Positions 46,801-56,270 of a stretch of DNA of 64,000 nt are shown here, piece after piece (within the stretch, counting starts at the first letter, position 1; the number at the start of each line of letters is the position of its first letter). The position numbers were made by a program, and so were the translations under genes. Origin of the DNA: Opisthorchis felineus (Eukaryota; Platyhelminthes; Trematoda; Opisthorchiida; Opisthorchiidae); assembly GCA_004794785.1 (NCBI GenBank), contig SJOL01001151.1, positions 27,573 to 91,572 on the forward strand, in the 5' to 3' direction. Below the pieces are notes generated by a model, which was given only the letters and a program-made list of their open reading frames with translations, had not been told where the DNA came from and searched no databases.

Positions 46801-48809
46801 GGCAGCGGCTGCACGTTGAGGAACAGAGAGCATGGTACTAGGGAGTCCTTCTAAGGCTGTCAGGGAAGGAGTGGGCGCCAGCTTTTCGAGGAAATTACCA
46901 ACGAAGTGGCTTACAAACAGTGCACAGAAAAGTTTCCAAAACTCGAAAACCTGTATAATGATTATGGATTATCTCCATGCTGCATAGTGCGCCCAACCTT
47001 AGCCATTCAGGCCGTCATGTCGCTGTCACGATATCAGAGAGCGACACTCGGTCAGAATACAATCCAGTGACTCCGTCCCGTACAACTTACCCACTTATAA
47101 GACAATGTAAAACTCGGTTTTTTAACTGTTCTACGATCACATCTATTTCTCAGGGTGATGAAGGCTATCGCAGTTTTCAGGCCTTAAAACTCTCACCATG
47201 CATTTCAGCCATAATCAGCGTACACGTACACGAGACAGGACCGGAAGTTAGTTTAAATTAGTTCGTTTACAATTCTGCCACTACATTGTCTGTCGCGACT
47301 GCAAACAGAGATGTCAGGAGTAGAGACTCGAGAACACGTTGTCCAGACAATGCCTCTTGGGAGTGGTCAGCGTATCAGTGTGAAATCACACTTGTCGCCA
47401 TGTGTCGGCCTTCGAAGTTCGACGAGAACACCGGTTCCAAAGCGCCACCTTAAGGCGCTCACTAGAAAAATATTTGGATTTGAACCGGATGATCGTCCAT
47501 TCTTATAGCGACATTATGAACGGATAACATTTCCCCTCACCTTGATAACAAAGAGCACCGGTTCACAAGGTAACCTTTATCTCAAAACACTTACTTTACC
47601 AGGAGGAGAAATGAGACCCCCTTTGGAAAGTTGCATCCGTTTGAGGCCTCCATTTTGTTGAAGACAACCGAGAGCGAAAAAACCAGATGAGTGGTGCACT
47701 TAACATTCCAACATATCGATCATTTTAAAGATGCTGTCTTCGAGAAAATTTAATAATAGACTAGAAAATTACCAAGCTGGTAGAAACGTCCGTCAAACAA
47801 AAGGAAAGGCATATTTAAGATGTTTAGAAAAAAATTAATGAACGAAACATGGGACTACAAAGCCAATCTTAAGCGGCCAGACAATTGATTAAATGTTAGC
47901 ATGATACATAACGCAACACCACATGCTATTTCCTTCCAAAGATAAAACGTTTGTTCGCGGAAAGGTCCTTTGAAACAAGGAAAGTTTTCTAAAGTAATCT
48001 ATCTCTACGCAACATTCCATGGAACCGCACGAATAACATTTTGGATCATACAAAATTGGTGCTATGAGAGCTCTCAAGAATGAATGCTTCCCCAAGGGCA
48101 ATAATAGCGAAGATAACAAAACTGAGACGCAGGAGGGACTGCCTACCATTCCCCTGTCCGTGTATTTTCGAAATACGTAACACCTTTGCAATGCAGTGTA
48201 GTTGCAATCAGAATAGATTTCAACACTCTCCGAGTACACGACAGTTACAGTTTTTTACAGTAGAATATTTCCATCCTACAATGGACATTTTATTTTTGTT
48301 TCTTTCTCGCATACGGGTAGCTGGCGAAAAGATCCTCGCTTGTAATAAACTACACTACAGAAGCTAACTAGCAATATACAGTCTCATCATGTCAAGTTTC
48401 AATCGAGGATATATAATACAGGTGTACAACGTCTAAAGCTTGAAATAGTTTAGGAAGGTGAACCAACGACCTTGGGTCCCTAAGTTAAACAAAACCATGA
48501 CTTTTCCGCGGATAAGGTTAGTTAGTCTAGATGCCTCATTTGAGTGTTATGGCAGCCACGGTAGAAGTGAAGATAAACGTTTGGTCTGGGTCGCCCATAT
48601 CCACAAGCAGTTCTGGTAAACAAGGTTTTTCCTCGAGGCGGCAGTGGCAATAATTGGCAATGATACCAGTCTATATTTTTAAAAATATGCTCCTAATGCA
48701 ACAACTCACCAGCTGATAGAAAACCCTTTGCCAATGCCTGAGCCATTTGTCCGGAACCCAAAAACCCAACATGTTTCGTATCCAATAGACGCGTTGACTC
48801 TGAAGACAT
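32389..48809 (-). CDS. PYCR: Pyrroline-5-carboxylate reductase, complete, 7 exons, 286 aa
   Basis: Reduces 1-pyrroline-5-carboxylate to L-proline with NAD(P)H, the last step of proline synthesis. Exons on the minus strand: 48809-48710, 46017-45953, 45783-45754, 41831-41655, 39867-39652, 36859-36716, 32517-32389; they sum to 861 nt and all phases match. Residues 14-34 hold the Rossmann motif [19 protein letters not shown] is at 90-92, MPNTP at 136-140, and [11 protein letters not shown] ends at 196 (most relatives have GSGPAY). [14 protein letters not shown] is at 202-215 and the family signature with SPGGATI at 249-255, including the Thr that is catalytic in known enzymes. Length and the ending SGELCK resemble human PYCR3 (274 aa, usually cytosolic), not the longer mitochondrial PYCR1/2. 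A Met 26 codons upstream (48887) is in frame, but a splice-acceptor-like AG just before 48811 argues for 48809. Confidence 0.93.
33066..33380. repeat. Repeat family B, copy 2
   Basis: Shares TTCCACAAGGTGCAA, ATGCCAGGA, GAAGGCAGTAAGGTG and CAACAGTTGACCGTGACC with 13735-14090. It starts with the self-complementary CCACCTTGACGTGGTGG, which is also recognisable as GACGTGGTGGTC near 52212. On the minus strand it gives a frame [16 protein letters not shown], similar to the translated end region at 52.2 kb, so it may be a LINE 3' end. Confidence 0.6.
33381..34030. repeat. Repeat block related to the 438-bp tandem units
   Basis: Two internal units about 70 bp apart share GTCAGACTTTTGAGTCA (near 33590 and 33658). 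The sequence around the second one (CTTGCGG ... GACTTTTGAGTCAAA) matches the minus strand of 55545-55600, part of the tandem unit upstream of the 55.3-kb LINE. A stop-free plus-strand frame runs through it (33288-34061, 257 codons), but its composition and repeat content argue against a host gene. Confidence 0.5.
34045..35040 (-). pseudogene. RTE-like LINE fragment, reverse transcriptase to C-terminus
   Basis: On the minus strand from 35040 down: [48 protein letters not shown], then the catalytic box as HTDDIDL (the Tyr of YADD replaced), [17 protein letters not shown], and near 34150 [18 protein letters not shown] and [18 protein letters not shown]. Stops and frameshifts lie between 34560 and 34210. 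It lacks the 3' tail found in the plus-strand copy that begins directly beside it. Confidence 0.8.
35045..35865 (+). pseudogene. RTE-like LINE 3' fragment, opposite orientation
   Basis: On the plus strand: the region after the palm (sequence like CAGTCCCGGTGGTCTAGCG onward), a decayed [18 protein letters not shown], then [18 protein letters not shown] near 35510, the 3' non-coding end matching 27350-27660, and a terminal (ATG)n after TTACAGCTA. The part 35045-35545 is the inverted counterpart of about 34560-34060, so the two fragments form a long inverted repeat with about 0.5 kb of spacer. Confidence 0.78.
36716..36859 (-). CDS. PYCR: Reductase exon 6
   Basis: 48 codons, [20 protein letters not shown] then [18 protein letters not shown] and [10 protein letters not shown]. 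This is the dimerisation helix region, with the conserved DGG-GLPR motif. Phase 0 on both sides. Acceptor TTTCTTTCAG, donor AGG|GTAAGC. Confidence 0.93.
36860..39651 (-). other. Reductase intron 5 (2.8 kb)
   Basis: No recognised gene or repeat. Open frames at 37353-37676 (minus), 38162-38440 (plus) and 38552-38761 (plus) match nothing I know. Confidence 0.6.
39652..39867 (-). CDS. PYCR: Reductase exon 5 (MPNTP and GCGPAY motifs)
   Basis: 72 codons, [20 protein letters not shown], then a variable stretch ([15 protein letters not shown]), then [18 protein letters not shown] and CGPAY. Phase 0 on both sides. Acceptor CTTGCCTTCAG, donor TAT|GTGAGT. Cys stands where most family members have Ser in GSGPAY. 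Confidence 0.94.
39868..41654 (-). other. Reductase intron 4 (1.8 kb)
   Basis: Contains the hairpin-tailed repeat at 40118-40260; otherwise nothing recognised. Confidence 0.6.
40118..40260 (+). repeat. Hairpin-tailed repeat, truncated copy with intact hairpin
   Basis: Starts inside the body repeat (AACTGAATATGCTGCACA) and ends with the hairpin: left arm CTACTCATAAGGTTGCC (40204-40220), right arm GGAACCTTATGAGTAG (40233-40248). The arms pair over 16 positions with one bulged base and a 12-nt loop. Confidence 0.7.
41655..41831 (-). CDS. PYCR: Reductase exon 4 (end of Rossmann fold)
   Basis: 59 codons: [36 protein letters not shown] and [21 protein letters not shown] and AAGV are conserved cofactor-domain motifs. 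Phase 0 on both sides; acceptor CCTTAG, donor CAG|GTGGGT. Confidence 0.94.
43842..43891. repeat. (ATA)n microsatellite
   Basis: About 50 bp of uninterrupted ATA trinucleotides (16-17 units). Confidence 0.97.
45457..45632 (+). repeat. tRNA-derived SINE, copy 1
   Basis: Box A-like GAGTGGTTAGAG and box B GGTTCGAATCTAACC are about 35 bp apart, followed by the non-tRNA body (TCTCGACTG ... CTGCCTAGGCTCGGGCAACC ... ) and the tail GTATTACAGCTGAGCGATTA. Antisense to the reductase gene, about 120 bp downstream of its microexon. Aligns along its whole length with 50505-50690 and 53519-53719. Confidence 0.8.
45754..45783 (-). CDS. PYCR: Reductase exon 3, 30-nt microexon
   Basis: Ten codons, [10 protein letters not shown], phase 0 on both sides. 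Very good acceptor (TTTTCTTCTTGCAG) and donor (GAC|GTAAGT). Needed to fill the segment between the first beta-alpha-beta unit and exon 4 in all reductases. Confidence 0.88.
45953..46017 (-). CDS. PYCR: Reductase exon 2
   Basis: Starts by completing Gly34, then [18 protein letters not shown] and DAH; 65 nt, phase 1 to 0. Acceptor TTCCTTATGTCAG, donor CAT|GTAAGT. Corresponds to the 'IMASSP' strand region of other reductases. Confidence 0.9.
46018..48709 (-). other. Reductase intron 1 (2.7 kb)
   Basis: No recognised genes or repeats; open frames at 46977-47261, 47311-47508, 47889-48239 and 48080-48367 match nothing I know. Between exons 2 and 3 there is a further short intron (45784-45952, 169 bp) with nothing in it. 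Confidence 0.6.
48710..48809 (-). CDS. PYCR: Reductase exon 1 (start, NAD(P)-binding motif)
   Basis: ATG at 48809-48807; [18 protein letters not shown] then [15 protein letters not shown], ending with one base of Gly34. The GxGxMA motif binds the nicotinamide cofactor. Donor GCTG|GTGAGT. Confidence 0.9.
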
Positions 48810-48828
48810 AGCTGAAGAGAGACACAAC
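48810..48828 (-). promoter_or_regulatory. Splice acceptor two bases before the start codon (cis or trans)
   Basis: On the minus strand, a pyrimidine tract TGTCTCTCTTCAG ends at 48812, leaving only CT before the ATG at 48809. This could be the 3' end of an intron in the 5' UTR or a spliced-leader acceptor, which trematodes use on many genes. No spliced-leader sequence is visible here. Confidence 0.45.
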
Positions 48829-50504
48829 ACAGGTATGGCGCGGTCCCCTAATTCAAACTTAGTACAGTAGGCAAGACTTACGTTCACAAAGTAAACTCGT
48901 GCGTCCGAGCAATTTGAACGTGAGAGCCAGGCGACATGCAGATCGTGTAAGTGACATAATGATAACAGAAGCGAATCTGTTCAACTGGCACACGTTTATT
49001 TATACAGACGTGTTCCGTACATGCTGGCCGGAATTCGCAATGACCAACTTCAAGCACACTTCATCGATCGACGTGGAAAGCACTTTGTTCACAACAGAAC
49101 TGTATGAGCCACGCCGAACTGGATGGGGTTCGCAACCACTTATTAAGGTCTAGAAGCTTCTGATTGGTTCATCAGACAGCTTGTTGGTCCGTTATTGGTC
49201 ACCCGGTATTTACGTGGCGAGTTGACATCAGCATGCATTCAGAGCCAAGAGCGATCATAATGGAATATCACACCCGGCACTCCCTTTTCTCATGTGAAAC
49301 ACTAGCTGACATCCATACAGATCAAAGCTGCGATCGCAAATTGTGTCTAGACGGTTGTGAATAGCAGGTCAGATGTTTTCGCTTCTCAGTAACCGGTGTG
49401 CAAAGTTAACAGAATACAATATAAAGTTATGATAAACAGTCCTGTCACGCACACGTTTTCGGAAAACGAAAAATCTGAATAGCAACGGAGGCTGGCTTAA
49501 TGTGAAGTACTTAGGGTGTAAGAGAATTAGGGAGTTTACCACAAAGTCTGACATAACTTGGTTCAACAAAATTAGTCGCCCTCGCTTTATTAGTAGGTTT
49601 TTTTATTATTTCCACTTCGGTGGGGATCGCCTTTCAATTCCTACCAGACCAAAGGTCTGCACCCAGCCCGATCAAGGAACATTCGTGAAAACAACTGATT
49701 CCACGTGAGGTGCAATTCCTAAGACTTCATAATCTTAGTTCAGGGACAACTGTGTTCAATATATACACACCGGGGCCTCACAGACTACCTTCGACAAGCG
49801 AAACTGGAGAACGTTTATCCTTATCACAAAGGCGCCAGGTAATTAGATGTGCTCAACCTGTCCAATGGGCAGCCGTGCTCCATAGCTCCATTGCTAACAG
49901 TCTGAGCACAGTGGTTATTCATAGCAGTGTAACCTGTTCGTTCCATGCCAAACCCTTACATCAAAATATTCCCCTTACTTACATAATTGAGTTTTGTATC
50001 TAAATTCCATCTCACCCTGATAGTAACAGACGTCGTACTCCGTTTATTAAGGACCTTACATTACACTGAACAGAGGGTTCTGATTAGTAATCAAAGAGGC
50101 ATTGATGACTGTCTCAAGGGCATGGGCGGAAGTTGATGCTCTATGGAATAAGAAGCCAGCTGTGAGTTTATAAGTGTTATATTCTCCATTACGAACACAA
50201 AACTCAAAATAATCTAAGAGTAATTTTTCTCGGTTCACCTAGTCTAAGCATTTGCGTTTCACCTAATCAGTGAATAGCAAAATAACTGACTTGGATATTT
50301 TTTCAAACAAGAGGTGGGAAGGGATAATTTCACATCTACGGTTCAGGGTCTGGAGTTCGTCGGTTTCTTTTCCATACGGCGCATGTGTCGTTTCTCGCAC
50401 CTTATACGAGTGAGCAATGAAAAGCTGCAAGTTTGAGGCTCTTGATAGTCGGGTTCAGATTCTCGCTGAGCTATTGTAGATCAAGACAGATCAAGGTTGT
50501 CGAT
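48829..50504. other. Upstream of the reductase gene, no gene recognised
   Basis: May hold the promoter and any 5' UTR exon. No TATA box in a convincing place and no recognised coding region. Confidence 0.4.
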
Positions 50505-50690
50505 AGAGACAGCTGAGTGGTTAAGGCGCCAGCTTACGGAAGGTCCGTGGTTCGAACCCAACCTCAGCATCTCGACTGCTCCTGTCTAGGCTTGGCCAAC
50601 CCGACAGTATTCCAGCTCTGGTGCCTCCTATCCGTTGGCATGGAAGCTAGGCACCGGAAGGGTGCCACAGCTGAACGATTTATTTTTTAC
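50505..50690 (+). repeat. tRNA-derived SINE, copy 2 (best tRNA head)
   Basis: The head AGCTGAGTGGTTAAGGCG is a nearly canonical class II tRNA (Ser/Leu-like) box A, and GGTTCGAACCC is a perfect box B about 30 bp later. The body (CTCGACTGCTCCTGTCTAGG ...) and the tail GGGTGCCACAGCTGAACGAT, followed by a T-rich end, are shared with the other two copies. Intergenic. Confidence 0.85.
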
Positions 50691-52204
50691 TTAACAATCA
50701 ACATTCGAATTTCGCTACAGCACAGTAGGACCCTAAAACTAACTGAACTTAAGACAGTGACATATGAAAAGGGTGTCCATTTCAAATGATGCAATAAACT
50801 TGGAAATACGACTGAGTTTTAGAAGACGTCTGTAAACAATGGGCGGAAGGCTTAGCAGGCTTTTTTTAACCGATGATTTCTCGACCGGTTCCGAGCCCAT
50901 TTCAAATAAATGAATACTACTGGCTTTGTCGAGAAACCCATTATCGCAGTGCTTATACTAATCAATGATGTTACCAAGCGAGAACTACTTCCACGAAGAG
51001 GGAACAAGTTACTAATCATCACTGGTAATTACTTCGGATTTCTAATTCTGCTTCTACATTTACAATTGTAATGAAGGTCGATTTGGAACCACCTTCGTCG
51101 ATCGTTTGGTGCTTGCTTCACTCTGGCCATTGAAGTAAGGGCATCTTTCGAGCAGATGGCTCCTACTTATAAACCGATCAACTACGCACAAAAACACAAT
51201 GTAATTGCAGTAGAATATGTGAATCGAACTCGTATCCCTCCGTTTTCCATTGCAAAATTTGAATTGTACACTTCCAATAGCAGTCCGAACAGTGGTGCAA
51301 ATTTTATTGATGTGACATGCTATGCAGTTGACGTGTGCTTGAAATACGAGCTAGCCGTTTCTGAACATCGAAGTCAACAAGACTTTTCAGTGACAAAACT
51401 GTGTGTATCCGGTCCCATGAGTTTTCGGTACTCGGATTTTGAAAATACAATAGCCAAATTTAAGTAACCGTGGGATTAATTGGAAGGCTCTGTCATGCTG
51501 CAATTTCTTCAACTTAGTAATCATCAAAGCATAATTCGGTCATTCCATAAGCCACTTGAATCATCATACGATGGAGGTCCTGTGGATTCGGATGTTCAAG
51601 AGTAATATGCACCAAACAGGAAGTTATACACGAAATCCGCGCCGACTAGGAATGTCAAGCAGGCCCAGTACACGAGCGACTGGACTCAACTCGGACGTAG
51701 ATATATACATTCAGAATGCTGCGATTTCCACTCAAGATTGTCACTTCAGATGCTTACTGGGATTCACTCTGTTTGAACACACGTTACAGATGGTACACAG
51801 TGGTGCTTGGTTCATTTTTGAACGCAAGATTATTGGAAAATATTCCAAGACCTAATCACTTACGACTGTTTCAATACATTCGGAGTTGGTAGTGTTGTTA
51901 GTTCTTTTCAGAAACAACAGACAAAGTCAAACGCTTTTTTACGAAAACAACATGGAACAATTGTATCAAGAATGGAAAGTCTGAACATGTAAGCTAAGAA
52001 AAAAGTCATCCCAAAGTCACTGGTTCATGAACCATTGAAAGAACGTTGAAAGAACGTTCAGTAGACTTGGCAGGTGAAAGTACCGAAGAAACAAGTTGGG
52101 CTAAATAATCACTTCAATAAATAAGCAGATGCAGATAGCAGGCCTAGACACAGTAGTGTTCTGTAACGCGAAAAAATGATCGTCATGAAGCAGGGGACGA
52201 ATAC
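50691..52204. other. No gene recognised
   Basis: Open frames at 51156-51467 and 51556-51855 (plus) have no known domain, signal peptide or splice evidence. Confidence 0.4.
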
Positions 52205-52420
52205 CAACGTGACGTGGTGGTCAAGGTTGAATGCTCCTATAATCCCACCGGCAACACTGGCTGAAATTCCGTCCCACAAGGTGTAACCATGTCATGGAGA
52301 CCAGAGGCGCGCCGAGCTTCCGTACTGCGAATAACCGTAATACCTATCTCGAGCTCATTAGCAGCCATACCTTGCAGCATATCCAGCCAGGCACAGTGAG
52401 ATCATGCGGTCCCTATCCTG
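52205..52420. repeat. Repeat family B, copy 3 (LINE end)
   Basis: Contains GACGTGGTGGTC, CCCACAAGGTGTAACCATG and TACTGCGAATAACC, which correspond to landmarks in copies 1 and 2. It joins directly to the C-terminal end of the minus-strand LINE, so it is best read as that element's 3' end in minus orientation. Confidence 0.55.
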
Positions 52421-55281
52421 GGAGTTGAGTGGCACCGAAATCACCCAGACTTTTCGTGATCTCTTTTATACCCCTCTGCCAGGTCAAAAATTGGCCTGCT
52501 TGGTCTGCTTCCACCACTCTGAACTGGGCACGGGAAACAGCACTCTTTTCGGCAAATGAGGGTTAGGCGTGTGCAATACATTGCCTAACTAACGAGGGTC
52601 CTGGTACTGCACACATTCTTCGATTGAGGTCCCCGTTGCGCAATCAAACACTCATTAATAATTGCCTCGCTATGAATTCGCCTACACCAGCTATGGTTAT
52701 GAGATAAGGGTGGCTGAAGACCTGAAGACGTCTTATGTCCACTCCCGGAAGAGGCTACGTCTCACAACCATACAACAAAAAAGCCCGTACTGTAGCCTGG
52801 TACACACCCCCTGAGCTTCAGGAATATGCCTCCACAGGTGCCTCGAATTAGCAAACGCACCCCCAGCTTTACAGATTTGTGCACTGAACTTATCGGTTAC
52901 ACTAAAATCCAAACTAATACAACTTCAAACAGACGTAAAACGCTCTACAACTTCGAGTGCCTCTCCCAGGATTGTACGTGGCGTGTTGAGTAACTGTATG
53001 ACCAGAACCATGGTCTTACACGTTGCGGGTGCAAAGCGCATGCCAAAAGACGTGACGGCCTCGGTCACCTCATCCAAAACACCTGCGCCATCTCCTCTTC
53101 AAATACAAGAACGATGTAGTCTGTATATTCCAGGTCAACAAAGTTTTACCCAGCAGCTGTTTGAACGCCAGAGTTTTGAAGACCTAGCGTTCGTTGCATC
53201 TCGTTGATTGCGAAATCAAACAGAAATGGAGAGAGAGGGCTGCCCTAACGGACACCATTTTCTGTACGGGAGATTCTGGAGACCTCTCGGTGTAGTCTCA
53301 CACACTCGGAAGACTGAGAATACAAAATAATTTATTGTTCAAAAAATTCCGAGGTATACCTTGCTGGACGAGCGTGTCATGGAGAACAGACCGATCGACC
53401 GAGTCGGATGCCCCTTAGAAACTCAGAATTACTGGAATTGTGGGTCGCTTATACGTACAGCGTTGTCCTATGACCTGTCGAAGTGTGAAGATTTGGTCAA
53501 CGCAACGGCTACCAGGCCGGTAGGCGTAGGGACGAAATGGCTCAGTGGTTAGAGCGCGAATTTACTGACCGGAAGGTCCGTGATTCGAACCCGACCTCTG
53601 CCTCTCGACTTCCCCTGTCTAGGCTTGGGCAACCTGGCAGTATCCCAGCCTTCCTGCTTCCTTCGGGTGGCATGGCAGCTAGGCCCCAAAAGGGTGTTAC
53701 AGCTGAACGATGATTATTACTACCAGGCCTGAGTTCCGCTTGCTGCTTTCGAGTCAGTGTTTCACGAGCCACCGTAAGGCGACAAAGCATCAGTGACGCC
53801 AGCAGTCTCGTCACAACCGGGGTTAAGCTGATCACCCTACGGTTACCACACTTACTACGAGCCCCTTGTTTGAAAAAGGACACTATCACCTACTCTCCCC
53901 AGTTGTTTGGGACGGACTCCTTTTCCCAAATGCAAGCGAACAAGATCAGACAAGCGCTGACTGAGGACTTCACTCCCATCTTTGAACAGTGCGGGTGGGA
54001 GGTCATCCGGACCAGAGGTTCGGTGGCGCTTAAGAGAACATATGCAGTCGTAAACCTCCGAGGCCGTAGGTGGTTCCACGTTCACCGTCCAGGCTTCTAC
54101 GTCAGCTGTGGGCTCCAGATGAGTGGCAGCTGGTGGCCACGACAATTCACGGTAGGCTTGCACGCTCGCCTTCACTTGACGTCTGATAATTCGTCGTGTC
54201 AAGTTATGTTCGGGGCCGGCTGGAATATTTCTTCGAAAATTAAGCAGTGCCACCGCTCGGTCTGATATCCAGTGCATGAGTGAGCCTGGTGGTATCGTGC
54301 CACAGGCGAAATTCCCAGTACTATGCAAAGAGGTGGCAATCTCGTCCCAGTATGAGTACACATCTGATGGTGGAGCATTCGGAAGAGACTCTAGAAGACG
54401 ATTCTGGTAAGTTCGTCCACAATCCGGGTCTGCCAGTCTTTCAGTTGCCAACCGATTTGTCCGCACCTTACGCGGCCCTGGAAAACGTAGGGAGAAGCGA
54501 CTCCGGACGAGTGCGTGGTCAGAATCAACAAATGTGTTCCAAAACGACCGACAGTCAGTTATTGATCCACGCCATCGGTAACTGATGGTAATGTGATCGA
54601 TTTGAGTTTGTGGCCGGCATGCCGTTGGAGGACACCATGTGGCCAGACGACTTCGGCTATTTCGGAAGTTGGTACTGCATAAAAACAGCCCGCGATCAGC
54701 ACACAGCCGAAGCAATCGTACCCCATTGTCCATACGTACCGAGTCCAATCCATGTCGACCTCCTAATTGAGTCTCAGATGCGCTAAACCTGCCCACTTGT
54801 GCAACCACCACGACATCTGAGCTTTTAGCTCACCGCAGCAGGGCATTCAGGGCGTCGTAAAACCTGTCTTTGACGGTGTCGGAGCTACAGTCAGTTGGGG
54901 CATAAGCAGACACGATAAACGTACATCGATCAACTTCCCGCTTGTGAGACTCTTTCACAGACGTTGCCAGACGAACCGCACAGAGGCGACTATCAACAGG
55001 TATCCAGTCGAGCAAGGATACTTCTGCCCGTTAACTTAGGACGATACCAACCCCTCTGGGTCACCAGAGGTGCGCAGCCGGAAGCGAGTGGAAAGTGATG
55101 GGGTAGTTAGCTCAACCACTGTGTTTGCATCTTGAATTCTTGTTTCTGGGATACAGCACACATCAAGGCCAAGCGAGTCCAGTGTGAGAGAAAGACATTG
55201 ATTTCGAGATACCTGAGGATGCCGGCACCATGTGACGAGCAGATGTTGCACGCAAAACTGATGCAAGACGAACGGAGTCAT
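52421..55281 (-). pseudogene. RTE-like non-LTR retrotransposon, best preserved copy
   Basis: On the minus strand from 55281 the N-terminal apurinic-type endonuclease reads LTLDSLGLDVCCIPETRI. Then LLDWIPVDSRLCAVRL starts near 55015, and a 318-codon open stretch (54811-53855) carries the rest of the endonuclease (LCSTNFRNSRSRLATW, QIDHITISYRWRGS, DSDHALVRSRFSL with the catalytic SDH) and the reverse transcriptase start (SLKRHRTSGPDDLPPALF). Next come RVISLTPVVTRLLASLM and QQAELRPG, an inserted SINE, CVDQIFTLRQV near 53500, and decayed fingers, palm and C-terminal parts down to about 52440. Frameshifts or stops lie near 55030, 54820, 53860 and repeatedly below 53500. The junction after VQAYREL looks like an internal deletion in the linker. 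Same family as 10-1137. Confidence 0.88.
53519..53719 (+). repeat. tRNA-derived SINE, copy 3, inside the LINE, with target-site duplications
   Basis: Head ATGGCTCAGTGGTTAGAGCG, box B GATTCGAACCC, shared body, and tail GGGTGTTACAGCTGAACGAT ending in GATTATTA. It is bounded by direct repeats CTACCAGGCC at 53509-53518 and 53720-53729. The interrupted LINE reads QQAELRPG on one side and RPGSRCVDQIFTLRQV on the other, so the insertion point within the reverse transcriptase gene is exact. Confidence 0.92.
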
Positions 55282-55445
55282 CAGTCCTAAGTGCTGGGCC
55301 TACAATGGTAGAGTTATTAATGGGTTGGGGAGGGGGGAGGAAAAAGTATGTGAAATAGAAAGAAGGGAGGCGTCAGCAGTAGCCTATTTTTGCTTACCCG
55401 CCCTGCTGTATGCAGCGAGTAAGGCGATGGCACCACGCGACGGCC
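55282..55445. other. LINE 5' flank
   Basis: Short G/A-rich stretch between the endonuclease start and the tandem units; no feature recognised. Confidence 0.4.
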
Positions 55446-56270
55446 GATGTGGCATGAGTTTATTTCTAGATGTAGGTATCATGGTTGTACGTGGGCTGGG
55501 ACACTGTCAGGGCGCCCACACCTAAACAGGAGGACGATTAGGGTCCTCAACCAAAGCCTTTGGCTCAAAAGCCTAACCGCAAGGCAGCGGTGTTTGGCAG
55601 GAAATGCAAATTCATTACCATTTCTACGGAACAAGTTGCCATATGTTCCAACCCCAAACCTGGAGGACCAGGAGACTGTGTTCGTCAGACCTTTAACCAT
55701 TGACCAACCTGGTATGAGAGACTCTGAGTGTCGCGGGGATGCCCCCCAATATAGCTCAATGGGTCGCTGAAGTGCGCAAACCATCACACCACAGTAAGGT
55801 CCAGTCTCTCCGTGACGGAATTGTACGGCAGTGAAACAACAGTGTTCTTATCTGGTGTTGCTGTCAATAGCGATGATGATGACGATATGGCATGAGAGTA
55901 TTTCAAGTTGCGATGTTCACGATTGTACACGGGCTGGGATACCGTCAGAGCATCTACACAGGGGATGATTAAGACACTTAACCAAAGTAGTTGACCCCAA
56001 AGTCTGACCGCAAGACAGCGGGTGGATGCCGGCACACTACCACAGTAATACAAAGTCCCATGGGAACAACTCTCCGTGTCTGTTCTAGTTCCGCTCTACA
56101 GAACCTGGAGGCTGTGTGCGTCAGACCTCTATGAACGGGTCGGCCTGGTATGAGAAACTGCGGGTGTCAAAATGAAGCCTCCAGCACTGCTTGGTGGATC
56201 ATCGGAGTATACAAGCCAACAAACTGTGATAAGGTTGGGTCTCTTTGCGACGGTCAAACTGGAAAAAAGC
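55446..56270. repeat. Diverged tandem duplication, period about 438 bp
   Basis: Unit 1 (55446-55835) and unit 2 (55884-56270) align along their length: GGCATGAG, GGGCTGGGA, AACCAAAG, GTCTGACCGCAAGACAGCGG-like, TGGTATGAGA, GTCTCT. They lie upstream of the minus-strand LINE and may be its 5' UTR repeats. Part of the unit also occurs at 33.5-33.8 kb in the opposite orientation. Confidence 0.7.

Noticed and set aside
53870..54265. 131-codon plus-strand frame
   Set aside because: Antisense shadow of the LINE coding sequence.
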